Shown: positions 20,640 through 31,890, numbered from the stretch's first letter. The stretch: DNA of 64,000 nucleotides from Palaemon carinicauda (GCF_036898095.1 NC_090746.1:54772224-54836223), one strand, 5' to 3'. The notes: a model not told the origin generated them from the letters alone. Numbers and translations: made by a program.

Positions 20640-21097
20640 CTTCTCTGTCCGGCAACTTCCGCACCAGTTTGCTCAGTACCGTATCCCTTTTCCTCAGGAC
20701 CCAGTTCGTAGCCACCGACAGAGACTGGGATGATAAAAACTTAAGGCCTTGCCTCCAGAACTAACAAGATCCCTCAGCATGGCCTGATTGTCTGGGAGGG
20801 AGAGGTCGTGGGATGCCTGAAACCCCACCAAAACGCAAGACCACCAATCTAACCAGGAGGACACGTAGACCAGGTCCTATGCCATGTCCTCCATCATAGA
20901 GGCTTCTGACGGGGAAAAGCACACGGGGGCAGTGGAGGCCCTGTCTTCCGAGGCTCCCTGGTTCAGCGCGGTCACCGCTGCTTCTACCGCACGAGGACCA
21001 CCGTGATGCCCTTCGGGAACGTAAAAACGTTTCTGGGATTTCAGGCCCGGAAGAAGCTTGGAGGAACTCTGGCTTCTGGGGGCCTCTGCTAGTCCTG
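20640..21097 (-). pseudogene. C-terminal part of family C ORF1, broken
   Basis: In frame-shifted continuation of the ORF at 21098-22816, the minus strand reads through MMEDMA, a stop TAG near 20880, then DLVYVSSWLDWWSCVLVGFQ, RDLVSSGGKALSF and ATNWVLRKRDTVLSKLVRKL. The last stretch resembles NLWANTILKRRDAVPERFHQ in family B ORF1. The frame is lost near 21100 and at the TAG, so this ORF1 cannot make a full product. Confidence 0.55.
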
Positions 21098-22816
21098 CTA
21101 AGTACAGTACTCATCTATCTGCTCCATCTCCAACTTCACGTCTTGAGCGAGAGGGAGAGACAAAGAGGGCTTTTGTTGTACCGGGCTGTCGATCATCCTG
21201 GACAGTCCGGATAGTACGGCCTTTGCAGCTGAGGGCTTGGGTTCATCCAAACGGTGATGCCTCCGAATTAGGGCCAGAACCTTACGGTAGGAGGAGATGT
21301 CGTCAGACGAGCACTCCCCTCCTTCAACCAGGTCTTTCGTCACCAGTTCCTCCGTACGGGGGTACGCCGTGACGGTGGGAAAGGCAACGCCCGACGAGCC
21401 TGCCAGTGGTATGGGCTGCCCCGTCACGGGGCATCCGTCATGGGAGTACCAACGCCCGACGAGCCTGCCAGTGGTATGGGCTGCCCTGTGGGGACGAAGG
21501 CATCCGTCATGGGAGTACCTTGTTCCACGGGGGGGCTCCGTGGATGGAGGATCCATGCGGACCGACGGGCGCCCTTGGTGCTTAAGGAAGGCCTCCAAGG
21601 TGCCCGTGGTCGACGCTAAGCCTTCCTTCATACTCCTTATATCCTTCCTAAGGGAAAAAGGGGCGGAGGCTACCATTGGGTTAGACACTACACGGGGGTC
21701 CCGGTTCGACCCCTCTTGCCGGGCAGCTGGTCCGAAGGAGGAGATAGGAGGATGAGACACAGAAGGCGAGGCTCTAGGGAGCCACCCGGAAGCGGCCGCG
21801 GCTGTGGTAAACCTAAACAGCTCGTTCCGGGGCACTGTGAAATTCACCCAGTCCTTCGACTTACTCCTCTTCGCTTTCTTTTTAGAGGACTTCGACCTTT
21901 TCTTACCATGCCTCGAGCGGGAACGAGACTTCTTCTTGCGGGATTTTTCCCTCTTCCTCTTGCTAAGGTTCCTGTCCCCATCCTCTGACGACGAAGACGA
22001 AGAAGAGTCCGATGACGACGACGATGACGAGGATGAGGACGAAGCTCTCCGACCGCCCGACACGTCCAAGACTGCGGGGGGAAATTCTCGTCGTTTCTCA
22101 GGTGTGGGAGGATGCAGAAACACGGGGGGTAGCGTAGCCGAGGGAGCCGGAGGGGACCGCGCGAGCCCTTTACAGAGCCATTGCTCCACATCCTCTTCTC
22201 CTCTAACGGGAGACCTGAAGGGAGTCCTAGGGGCCACCCACGTGGTGGGGTCCGAAGACGACGAACTACCTTTTTCCGTGTCTCCCTCGGCGGTTGACGC
22301 ACCTGAAACACGCCACGAGGCAGGGGAAGTATCTACACTCGGTCTACCCCACATAGGATCTTCCGAGGAGACAGGACCTGCGGGCACCAGGCCCTCGCCT
22401 CCTACCCACACTTCCGCACTACACTCAGGCCCCACACTGGACACTTCCCCCACAGGAATATCAGACTCTTGGGGAAGGGCAATGGGCCTCTTCCCCGCAA
22501 CGGACTTACCTCGTCCCCTACGCTGGGTAGGGGAAGAAGGACGGCAGCTATGGTCTGCCGAGACGTCTGGCGAAACCACAGGCGAAGATATGCTGGAGTC
22601 CTTAGGCGACTTCTTAGCTGCCTTCTTTTTCTTCGTCGCGAAGAGCACCCACTGGATCTCAGTCCAATTAGCACACTCCGGGCACGTAGAGGTAGGGGAA
22701 CACGCTTTCCCCCTACACGTGGAGCACAAGGAGTGGGGATCAACCTCAGGCTTGGAAAGAAAAGCCCCGCCAGACTTCCCAGCCACAGGCCCAGGGTAAC
22801 GACGAGGATGCTCCAT
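21098..22816 (-). CDS. ORF1 (gag-like) of family C, 572 residues
   Basis: The largest ORF1 frame in the window. Starts MEHPRRYPGPVAGKSGGAFL and at about residues 24-48 has VDPHSLCSTCRGKAC, then CPEC and TEIQWVLF, the conserved cysteine cluster. The middle is disordered, with a Ser-run (about residues 255-275) followed by a Lys/Arg/Ser block (KRKREKSRKKKSRSRSRHGK), a possible nuclear-localisation or RNA-binding stretch. Near the C-terminus SYRKVLALIRRHHRLDEPKP aligns with FWQVLTLMRALNGFSNPEIP of family B. The frame ends at 21098 just after EQIDEYCT, earlier than relatives. No enzyme is encoded. Whether it is made is unknown. Confidence 0.65.
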   Translation of the reverse strand: MEHPRRYPGPVAGKSGGAFLSKPEVDPHSLCSTCRGKACSPTSTCPECANWTEIQWVLFATKKKKAAKKSPKDSSISSPVVSPDVSADHSCRPSSPTQRRGRGKSVAGKRPIALPQESDIPVGEVSSVGPECSAEVWVGGEGLVPAGPVSSEDPMWGRPSVDTSPASWRVSGASTAEGDTEKGSSSSSDPTTWVAPRTPFRSPVRGEEDVEQWLCKGLARSPPAPSATLPPVFLHPPTPEKRREFPPAVLDVSGGRRASSSSSSSSSSSDSSSSSSSEDGDRNLSKRKREKSRKKKSRSRSRHGKKRSKSSKKKAKRSKSKDWVNFTVPRNELFRFTTAAAASGWLPRASPSVSHPPISSFGPAARQEGSNRDPRVVSNPMVASAPFSLRKDIRSMKEGLASTTGTLEAFLKHQGRPSVRMDPPSTEPPRGTRYSHDGCLRPHRAAHTTGRLVGRWYSHDGCPVTGQPIPLAGSSGVAFPTVTAYPRTEELVTKDLVEGGECSSDDISSYRKVLALIRRHHRLDEPKPSAAKAVLSGLSRMIDSPVQQKPSLSLPLAQDVKLEMEQIDEYCT

Positions 22817-23023
22817 AACGCAAAGCTAACACACCAAGAGACACAAGGATGTAAAGGGAAAGTGAAATGGAAACACGTGGGTAACACGCGGTAAGCACAA
22901 AGGATCGGGGGACACAAAGGGTCGCACAAGGTAAGAGAGAGTGCGGCGAGATGTTGATCACGTCGCGACCAGAAACTTTCTGGCGATTCGACCTGAGCTA
23001 GCAAGCTGCCCGACCCCGGGTCG

Positions 23024-23116
23024 CCTCAGGGCACGTACCACACTGCCAGAGGTTAACCCCGTAGAAAACGGGAAGAGGGTAAACTATACAAAAAGCTGGT
23101 CGGTTAGGTAGAGTTA
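23024..23116. repeat. Family C direct repeat block 2, right copy (uninterrupted)
   Basis: CCTCAGGGCACGTACCACAC through AGAGGGTAAACTATACAAAA to GGTTAGGTAGAGTTA. It is the empty-site version of the place where A2 inserted in the left copy; the join corresponding to 13996/20602 is at 23083/23084. Confidence 0.88.
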
Positions 23117-23168
23117 ACCAGTAACTCCTAAGAAGGTAGTTCTAGGTAAGTAACCGTGTTGGAACAAG

Positions 23169-23258
23169 TACATTTTAGGATTTTCTATTGTTTTTTGGGG
23201 GCTCCTACGCATATACAGTTCAAAACTTTTGTCCTTTAAAATAGGGATATATCTTCAG
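23169..23258. repeat. Family C direct repeat block 1, right copy
   Basis: Nearly identical to 13853-13942. It is separated from block 2 by a 52-bp spacer and followed by a small hairpin (GGGGCTAGAAAAGCCCC). Confidence 0.85.
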
Positions 23259-26212
23259 TGGGGCTAGAAAAGCCCCTGAATTGTTAACAAGGTACTGTAG
23301 TTAGTTAACAAGCAGCTGTGTGAGGGAGAAGGCCTGCCCACAAGTCTGTCACATTATAGCCATTTTTGTCTTTGATTGCATTTCACTGTGATAAGTGTTG
23401 GTTTTTCATTTTTTCCTTTTTGTGAGCATTCTCGCTTGTAAAAGAAAGAGCACTGAAGAGTATGCAAGTAGATAAGTGAATATTGATCCTATGAAGATCC
23501 AAACCATTCAAAATCTAATTTGTTGTGAACCTTTGCAAAGGTGTGACTGTAAGCATAGGGCCCCTTTTGGAGTGCTGTTCATGGTCTTCCAATCACGAAG
23601 ACAATAAACGCAGAGCATAACTTGCCTTGCTTCATGATAGTTTCTCTGCCTCGGGAATAAGTTACCTGTTTTGGACAGTTTCGTCCCACCTGCTTGGCCG
23701 ATAGCAAAAATTTCCTTTCTGCAAGGTTACCTGGTGCTGATAAGTGTTCCTCAGATGGTGATCCCTGTGTTGTAGTGTTAGTAAGTATTCCCAATACTTC
23801 CCTTGTAACAAAACAATCCCTAGTGTAATGGTTTGTGTTGCAGTGGAGGAAGCTCTTGTACTTTCTGTCTAAAAGGGAGCAATGTCAAAATCAGTAATCA
23901 AGACTATGAATTATTTATGGAGGAAGGATAGTTGGTGAGAGGTAAGTCATCCTCTCTCTTCCTCCTCTACTAATCTTTTCAACCTACTCCATCTCCTACG
24001 CTAGACATTTCTTCATTGAAAATATGACAAAGAGAATAGTTGTGTGGAAAGGCCTTTTGCTAAAAGTTCCTAGGGACTTATAGTGACCACTCTCTTCCCT
24101 AGGTCAAGTGACAGTACTCACCCAGTAACTGGTACCTTTGAAATCAGTCGAGCAAATGTGATCAGACGTTACAATTACTGTTGCTGAACTGGATGCAAGT
24201 GAGCAGTCATACTTGGATCAATCATCAGCACTGTAGGTCAGGAGAGTGCGAGAGTGTATACGCCCACCTTTCTTAATTCTATTGTGATAAGGAAAATTGA
24301 CCCTTAACCTGATGCGTGGTCTGTGCTGTATGGAACTTGCCCACCAAAACGTACCTTCGGAGTCGGTTAGCGATCATGAGCCTGGTGTAAGTGGACAGCC
24401 AAAGCTATTTCATCAGTTGCAGGTGAAAGATCATAACCAGACTAATCACCAACATTGTAAGGTAGATGTATCATTCATAATATGGGTGTCATTTACGCTG
24501 CTCATTGTGCCATTATAGAGCATAATTAATGAATCCCAAATGCCAACAGGTATCTGTGGAATCAGTCAGAGACCGTTATCTTGGGTTAAACATACTATTG
24601 TTTATTGTTGAGCCACTAGAGTTTTCTCACCAACTGGTAACTTTGGGGTAGGTCAGCAGCAAGGTGAGATCAGTGCAACAGTGACTGCTGTTTAGACGTG
24701 TATCAGGTGGTCAATCTTTCTGGACAAAACACCAGCCCCTAGGCTATTGAGGGTAATGACACATCATATGAAGCTCACCCACTACTCCTTTTCCTTTTCC
24801 CTTTCTGATTCTGATGATCCTTTTCAGAAGTTGTAGTAGTTTAAGAAGGCCAGTTGTAAGTAGTTCAGCACAACTCTTCAAAACTCCATCTCTATTTTAG
24901 GGAAGGTGGATGGCTCCTGGCTAATCACCAACCCCTGGTGGAGGGCTTGACTACCCTGATTGCCAGGCTTCCTTGAGATGCATGGCTCTGTATGGGGCCA
25001 TTCATTCTTTCAATTGGCTAGTGTTGAAGGACTTTGGGTACCCTCCTTAACTTTATCTACCTAGATTGGAGAGTGCTGCTCTCTTCTCTGTACAGGACAC
25101 TTTGGCCTCTCCTCGAAGGGGTTAGTACCCCTTGTCCGTAGGAAGGTTACCCTCATCTCTGGGAGGTTTAAGAGATGGTACCGTTCGGACTCTGACCAGA
25201 GCCAGGAGGCTGAGTGGTACAGCATGGCCAAATCCTCCCTTTCTTTGATGTATCTGGAGGGAGAGTTCAATTGGGGGAACGGCCGACAAGATCGACTACT
25301 CGGCGAAGATTCCATTTGTCAACCGTCCTCTTGGGTCTGTCTCCTATCCGGGTCTTATAGAGACCCCCGAAATAAGGGGGATCCTACTCCTGCTCCCATT
25401 CATGCCCCAGAAGAGTGTTGATTCGAAGGAATCCAATAAAGAATGATGAACCCGAGTGAAACAGTGACTTAGGAGACGTAACTACTGCTCGCTGAAAGTG
25501 CATCTCGTAGAGGGAAGACTTCTGTCATCCTCCTCCTAAGATCCCGTCGATCAGCAGAAAAAACTTCTGTATGACGGCGATAAACATATAAAAGGGTAGT
25601 TGTCTCTGATAAGGAAGCTGGGGTATCTCTCGAGATTTACTTCAATCCTCCGATCTTGGTAAACTCTGGGTGAAATCTCGATGTTAATGTAGGTCATCCA
25701 CCGAGTCTGTTAGGATCAGTCCATTATACGAAAGTCTTCAGAGAATGAAGACGATCCTACCAAACTAAGATGTTACTAGGGTAAAGCTCCTCGTGAGAAC
25801 TGCTAGATGGTCGAAGATACTTCCTCGATGATGGCATTCTGGAATCTAGGAGAAAGAGTCCTAGTGGTTGAATGTACCCAGGAAGTCCTTTGGACTTGCT
25901 GCTTGTTTGACTATACTGTATGCCTTTTTCTCGTTGAACAGTTTGAAAAAATTAACCTGTTCCAGGAGAAGAGGAATGAACTGGAGAAGAGGTTCAGAGA
26001 CCTTGATGAAAACACGTCATTCTGCACAATAACGAAACAGCTGAAACGAACGTCTGAGTGGATGTTCGGAAAGAGTAGGTAAGAAGAGAATTGTCCTCAT
26101 ACTTCCACAGGTTGGAGAAAAAGAGAAAGTGTATTCTCTAGTAGCTGAGCTGTAAATTCTCAATGATGTCCACAACATCCCTCTCCCAGCCACGACCAAA
26201 AGCACAATTGCG
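23259..26212. other. Intronic DNA without a recognised gene
   Basis: Nothing firm was found. Parts at about 24120-24220 and 24610-24700 share words (CCARYTGGTAMCTTTG, GTGAKCAGT) and could be old diverged copies about 490 bp apart. Around 24960-25420 short plus-strand frames (for example MALYGAIHSFNWL-like) hint at a decayed ORF1 of a retroelement, but stops are frequent and I do not claim it. 25807-26082 is an open 91-codon stretch without recognisable similarity. Confidence 0.35.
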
Positions 26213-26939
26213 GTGGTGTTCCCACGTAGTAATAGAAGCTTTGCAGATAACCAATCTGCTTACAGAAAATTATACTCAACGGAGACAGCCATCTGCTCTG
26301 TTGTAAATGATATGTTGGAAATGATGGATGAAAATATATGTGGTATTTTAATATTACTCGATCTTATTACTACTTTTGATAAAGTTCTGCATGAACTGCT
26401 ACTAAATGACCTATGGTTCATCGGCACTGAAAGTCAAGCTTTCGAATACCTAATAGACTACTTGGTTGGTGGAAATTACTGTGCAAATTGTTAACTTATT
26501 CATCATATGAACCTTTAAACAGAGGGGTCCTACAGGGAGAGTGTACTTGGCCCAATCTTATTCTGCATCTATACTATCAGTCTATCAAAAATACTACAAA
26601 GCCACGGTGTGAAGTTCAAACTATTTGCGGATGACACACAATTTTACTTCTCCATAAATGATAAAGACGACACTACTGAACCTCTAAACTGAATCCTTAA
26701 TAGTGTTAGAGAATGGATGACAATTAAACAATTAAAATTAAATGAGAACAAAACTGAGTTCATGGTGGTGGGAAAGAGAAACACTGTGAAGCTTGGGTAA
26801 TATTCAAATAAACATAAATAATGTCTCGGTGCCGATATCTAGTAAAGTTCATGATCTAGGCATATTTCTTGACTGCAACTTGTCTCTCAAGGCCTAAATA
26901 AATAATGTAGTAAAAACTGCTGGTTATCATCTAAGAAAT
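26213..26939 (+). pseudogene. LINE (CR1/Jockey-like) reverse transcriptase fragment
   Basis: Non-LTR reverse transcriptase relic in the sense of PPP1R16. The frame 26213-26494 has NQSAYRKLYSTETA (RT motif 2a), then LILLDLITTFDK (motif A, where an active enzyme has an aspartate pair pattern LDLxxAFD; here degenerate) and HELLLNDL. After a frameshift near 26500 the other frames give GVLQGE-type motif B and KLFADDTQFYFS (motif C, FADD), then KTEFMVVGK. The body is cut at 26939/26940 by the left end of B-c, in the middle of the segment reading AGYHLRNM. The 5' end is not defined. Confidence 0.75.
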
Positions 26940-27220
26940 ATGGTAAATTCGTAGATAATTTGTATTTTTCCTAACGATACAAACCTTAGCTATTTATTTA
27001 GGGGTATTACTTTCTGCGAAGCTAAAATGATGAGCTATTAAAATTTAACGAGGGTTAACTAACCATACCACTAGTTAGAAGGGGTAGGGAGAGTAGCTTG
27101 TTACTGCTCCCACTCACACACCGGTGATTTAGCTCAATTTGCTTGAAGGGGAAACTTCAAGGGGGATAGGGCTGGCGGGCAAGTTTGTATAAATAGCTAA
27201 GGTTTGTATCGTTAGGAAAC

Positions 27221-27414
27221 ATGTTATTTTGATAATAAAATAAATTTTTGAATATACTTACCCGGTGATTATATAGCTGCAACTCTGTTGCCCGACAGAC
27301 AACTCTACGGTAAAAACTCGCCAGCGATCGCTACACAGGTTGCGGGTGTGCCCAACAGCGCCATCTGTCGTCCAGATACCCAGTACTCAATGTAAACAAA
27401 GACTCAATTTTCTC
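27221..27414 (+). repeat. A3 left inverted terminal repeat
   Basis: Contains TGAATATACTTACCCGGTGA, CTCGCCAGCGATCGCTACAC and GCGCCATCTGTCGTCCAG, ending GACTCAATTTTCTC. Its inverted copy is 33537-33712. Confidence 0.85.
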
Positions 27415-27462
27415 CTCGTCCCACTGCGTCTCTATTGGGGAGGAAGGGAGGGTCCTTTAATT

Positions 27463-27555
27463 TATAATCACCGGGTAAGTATATTCAAAAATTTATTTTA
27501 TTATCAAAATAACATTTTTCAATATTTAACTTAGCCGGTGATTATATAGCTGATT
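27463..27555 (+). repeat. A3 internal complementary region
   Basis: First half ATAATCACCGGGTAAGTATA...TTATCAAAATAACAT complements the left end. Second half TTTTTCAATATTTAACTTAG... complements the right end at 33676-33712. This sets the element ends at about 27221 and 33712. Confidence 0.8.
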
Positions 27556-27953
27556 CACACCCAGGGGGGTGGGTAGAGACCAGCAATATATGTTTACACT
27601 TTTATGAGCTAAGAGTTTTTATTTCATTTTAGAAGTTATCAAAAAAACAAAAACAAAATAAATAGGTACCTGGTAAGGAAGTCGACTTGAACAATTTCTC
27701 TGCCTTTTAAGTACGTCTTCCTTACGGAGCCTCGCGATCCTCTTAGGATGCTGATCGACCCCTAGGATCTGAAGTATCAAGGGTTGCAACCCATACAACA
27801 GGACCTCATCAAAACCCCTAATCTAGGCGCTCTCAAGAAATGACTTTGACCACCCGCCAAATCAACCAGGATGCGAAAGGCTTCTTAGCCTTCCGGACAA
27901 CCCAAAAAACAACAATAAAAACATTTCAAGAGAAAGATTAAAAGGGTATGGAA

Positions 27954-29105
27954 TTAGGGAATTGTAGTGGTTGAGCCCTCACCCACTACTGCACTCGCTG
28001 CTACGAATGGTCCCAGTGTGTAGCAGTTCTTGTAAAGAGACTGGACATCTTTCAAGTAAAATGACGCGAACACTGACTTGCTTCTCCAATAGGTTGCGTC
28101 CATTATACTTTGCAGAGATATATTTTGCTTAAAGGCCACGGAAGTTGTTACAGCTCTAACTTCGTGCGTCTTCACCTTAAGCAAAGTTCGGTCTTCCTCA
28201 CTCAGATGTGAATGAGCTTCTCATATTAACAATCTGATAAAGTCTGACCAAGCATTCTTTGACAAAGGCAAGGATGGTTTCTTAACTGAACACCATAAAG
28301 CTTCAGATTGGCCTTGTAAAGGTTTAGTACGCTTTAAATAGAACTTAAGAGCTCTAACAGGGCATAAGACTCTTTCTAGTTCATTGCATACGATCTCCGA
28401 TAAGCTGGGGATATCGAAAGATTTAGGCCAAGGCCGGGAAGGCAGCTCATTTTTGGCTAGAAAACCAAGTTGTAGCGAACAAGTGGCTTTTTCTGACGAA
28501 AATCCTATGTTCTTGCTGAAGGCATGAATCTCACTGACTCTTTTAGCCGAGGCTAAGCATACCAGGAAAAGAGTCTTAAGAGTGAGATCTTTCAGGGAGG
28601 CTGATTGTAACGGCTCCAACCTGTCTGATATGAAGAATCTTAGTACCACGTCTAAATTCCATCCAGGAGTAGCCAAACGACGCTCCTTGGTGGTCTCAAA
28701 AGACTTAAGGAGGTCTTGCAGATCTTTATGTTTGGAAAGATCTAAGCCTCTATGCCGGAAGACCAATGCCAACATGCTTCTGTAGCCCTTGATAGTGGGA
28801 GCTGAAAGGGATCGTCCTTTTCTCAGGTATAAGAGAAAAACAGCTATTTGAGCTACAGAGGTACTGGTCGAGGATACAGAAACTGACTTGCACCAGTCTC
28901 GGAAGACTTCCCACTTCGATTGGTAGACTCTAATGGAAGAAGCTCTCCTTGCTCTAGCAATCGCACTGGCTGCTTCCTTCGAAAAGCCTCTAGCTCTCGA
29001 GAGTCTTTCGATAGTCTGAAGGCAGTCAGACGAAGAGCGTGGAGGCTTTGGAGTACCTTCTTTACGTGTGGCTGACGTAGAAGGTCTACCCTTAGAGGAA
29101 GACTA
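27954..29105 (-). pseudogene. Tyrosine recombinase of A3 (broken)
   Basis: C-terminal piece 27954-28184 keeps HEVRAVTTSVAFKQN and DATYWRSKSVFASFYLKDV, including the tyrosine nucleophile. 28221-28775 keeps the N side of the catalytic domain (ASAKRVSEIHAF) and ends at a stop at 28221-28223, between the two pieces. 28853-29105 has the core-binding part with RARRASSIRVYQSKW-like sequence in another frame. At least two lesions separate the pieces. Confidence 0.75.
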
Positions 29106-30062
29106 CTGGGAACGTCTACTAACCATCGAAGTATCTCGGTGAACCATTCTCTCGCGGGCCAGAGGGAAGCAACTAACGTCAACCTTGTCCCTTCGTGAGA
29201 GGCGAACTTCTGCAGTACCTTGTTGACAATCTTGAACGGTGGGAATGCGTAGAGATCCAGATGTGACCACTCTAGGAGGAAAGCATCTATATGTATTGCT
29301 GCTGGGTCCGGGACTGGAGAGCAATAGATTGGAAGCCTCTTGGTCAGCGAGGTTGCAAAGAGATCTATGGATGGTTTGACCCCAAGTGGCCCAAAGTCTC
29401 TTGCACACATCCTTGTGGAGGGTCCATTCGGTTGGAATTACTTGCCCTTTCCGACTGAGACAATCTGCTATGACGTTCAAGTTGCCTTGGATGAACCTCG
29501 TTACTAGGGAGATGTCTTGACCTTTTGACCAGATGAGCAGGTCCCTTGTGATCTCGTACAACGTCAGTGAGTGGGTACCTCCTTGTTTGGAGATGTACGC
29601 CAAGGCCATGGTGATGTCCGAGTTAACTTCCACCACTTTGCCTCGAAGGAGAGACTTGAAGCTTTTCAAGGCCAGATGTACTGCCAACAGCTCCTTGCAG
29701 TTGATATGCATGCTCCTCTGACTCGAGTTCCACAGTCCTGAGCATTCCCGACCGCCTAGTGTCGCGCCCCAGCCCACGTCCGATGCGTCCGAGAAGAGAA
29801 CGTGGTTGGGAGTCTGAACAGCCAGGGGAAGACCCTCTCTTAGGTTGATATTGTCCTTCCACCAAGTCAGACAAGACTTTATCTTTTCGGAAACCGGGAT
29901 CGAGACCGCTTCTAGCGTCTTGTCCTTTTTCCAGTGAAAAGCTAGATGGTATTGAAGAGGACGGAGGTGTAGTCTTCCTAGTGACACAAATTGTTCCACG
30001 GATGACAGCGTCCCTACCAGACTCATCCACAGCCTGACTGAGCAGCGTTCCTTCTTCAGCAT
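28853..30062 (-). pseudogene. RT thumb-RNase H-methyltransferase fragment of A3
   Basis: 29103-30062 covers WMSLVGTLSSVEQFVSLGRL (thumb), LFSDASDVGWGATL, NCKELLAVHLALKSF and VNSDITMALAYISKQGG (RNase H), then shifts frame into 28853-29410, which has PSIDLFATSLTKRLPIYCSP and YAFPPFKIVNKVLQKF (methyltransferase-like). In the second RNase H motif the usual VNSDNTT reads VNSDITM. The RT fingers and palm with YLDD are absent. Not functional as RT. Confidence 0.78.
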
Positions 30063-30088
30063 CTACTGGATGGATAGCAGGGCTTGAT

Positions 30089-30893
30089 CTATTCTGGGGG
30101 CTGATCGTCTTGTTGTTCAGCAACGTCCTCATCAGAGGGTTCCTCATCCGAAAACTGATGAGGAAACGGCAACGGAGTGGGCAACGTCTGGCTCGCTGAG
30201 TCCGGTCGCACTGGTGGATGCGTGACGGAGCCGGATGCAATATCATGGAACTGCTGCACAGTCTGTGAACTGTCAACAACCATGGGTGCGCGAGGAAGCA
30301 CAGCGTCAACCCGAGACTGTCTAGACCGTCTGGGTTGTGCAGTCAACACCCTACCGGGTTGCTGAGGTTGACGCACTGCGTCAAACAAGTCACCTCTGCT
30401 GGTTGTTGAACGTCCTGAACGTCAACAACCACCTCCGAGCGTCGCTTAACGTCAACGTGCGGCTGGCAACCCACACTGGGTCGCATCGGTGGAGGAACCA
30501 CCTCAACTGGCAGACGCGAGTAGGTTACCTCAGCGTCAACAGGGCGCACAACCGACCGGTTGGAAGGTTGTTGGCCAGAAGGTACGGTAGCAACCTTCTC
30601 CGCATTAAAGTCCTCTATCAAGGACGCAAGCTTGGACTGCATGTCTTGCAGCAAAGCCCATTTAGGGTCTACGGGAGCAGGTGTGGCAACAGACGGGGTT
30701 AGCGACTGAGGCGGTACCGTTTACCATCCCTGAAAGCCTTGTTATGCGTGACATAATTGTACAGCAAAACTTCAAAGGCTCGAAAACAGCTGTGAAGTTG
30801 ACCTGTAAACAACTTGGAGCGTCTCCTGGCCAGGCGCCAGGGAGAGTCTACGAGAATTGAGAAGTCTATCTGGGCAGAGGCATGAACTCCCAA
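30089..30893 (-). pseudogene. ORF1 region of A3, first copy
   Basis: Short frames: 30089-30388 with an acidic end (FSDEEPSDEDVAEQQDD), 30343-30654 and 30699-30893. The composition (Val/Asp/Arg/Gln-rich, repeated DAVRQPQ, VDSSQTVQQ and VDVQDVQQ words) fits the variable ORF1 middle region. A similar stretch occurs again about 1143 bp to the right. Confidence 0.55.
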
Positions 30894-31890
30894 GCCGAGA
30901 ACTTCTCTCGTGTCATATCAGACTCTCGCTCTATAAACCAGTTTAAAAGAAGGGAAAGCAAAGGCTGTATCCCCCAAACTCCTCCTGGTGAAAAACCAGT
31001 CGCCTAGCCAACGTAAAGCTCTCTAGGAGAGCGAGAGAGCACTAGCTTAAAAACAACGGCTTCGAAGTAGCTAGGCCTAGTGTAAGCTCTGACGTTTAGG
31101 CGAACGAGGAGCAGCAGTTACAAAAAGATCCGGACAAAGATCCTTAAAAAAATCATCATGATTTAATTAAAGTCCATAGGAGGCTAAGCAGCTTTAGGCT
31201 CCACTCTATCTGACAGAGTCCTCAAGGGAATATCAGTAGTAGGGAGAAAAGCAACTTCCTCATCTACAGGAACCTTGTCCGATAAAAGCTGAGTCTCAAG
31301 CAAGGGAGAGACCTACCGTAGTGGCAATGCTTTACAAGCAGAGTCCACACTCACTGGTGCATTAGTAGCGGACCAGAACGCAACGTCATGTAACTGCTTG
31401 ACAGTCTGTGAACTGTCAACAACTGAACTGTCAACCACAACAGGTGCGTGAGGACGCACAGCGTCCACTCGAGACTGCTTTGACTGCCTAGACTGAGCAG
31501 TCAAAACAACTCTAGAATGTGGAGGTTGACGCACAGCGTCAAAACAAGTCAACTCCGATTGTTAGTGAACGTCTTGAACGTCAACAGGAGCATCAGCAAG
31601 TGGCCTAACGTCCAAATGCGGCTGAAAAACCACACGAGACCGCATCGAGTGTGGTTCTAAACAACCTGACTGACGTGACTAAGCTACGCCAACGTCAACA
31701 GTAAGCACAAAGGAACGTTAGGTTGGCTGAAAGCCAGGATATCGATGAGATAAACGGCTAGACTCAACGGACTAATCGGCAGAATAGTCTTCCATAAGGG
31801 AGGCAAGCATATACTGCATGTCTTGCCATACAACCCATTAAGGATCAACGGAAATGGTTGTGGTAAGAGACGAGGGTAACGTCTGTGACC
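30120..31890. repeat. Direct duplication of about 1.14 kb in ORF1 of A3
   Basis: Blocks such as CAGTCTGTGAACTGTCAACA occur at 30259 and 31402, and GGTTGACGCAC + GCGTCAAA, GAACGTCAACA and GCAGTCAA follow in the same order in both copies. The offset is constant near 1143 bp. Copies have diverged moderately, with small indels, so the duplication is not recent. Confidence 0.65.

Larger units (their letters stand above)
13853..23258 (-). mobile_element. DIRS-like element family C, ORF1 only, split by A2
   Basis: Outer parts 13853-13996 and 20602-23258 total about 2.8 kb. The edges carry direct repeats: a 90-bp block (13853-13942 and 23169-23258, one difference) and a 93-bp block (13937-13996 continued at 20602-20634, and 23024-23116). 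Between them lies a minus-strand ORF1 (21098-22816 plus a broken tail). No RT, RNase H or recombinase is present. The order block1-block2-ORF1-block2-spacer-block1 is not a simple LTR arrangement; it may derive from the split direct repeats of PAT/Ngaro-type elements. Confidence 0.6.

Noticed and set aside
21804..22799. 331-codon plus-strand open frame
   Set aside because: Exact antisense of family C ORF1, whose minus-strand frame has the conserved cysteine cluster; the plus frame is low-complexity acidic sequence.
24100..24720. Possible LTR-like direct repeats about 490 bp apart
   Set aside because: Only short words match (CCAACTGGTAACTTTG-like); no TG...CA ends, primer-binding site or target duplication could be found.
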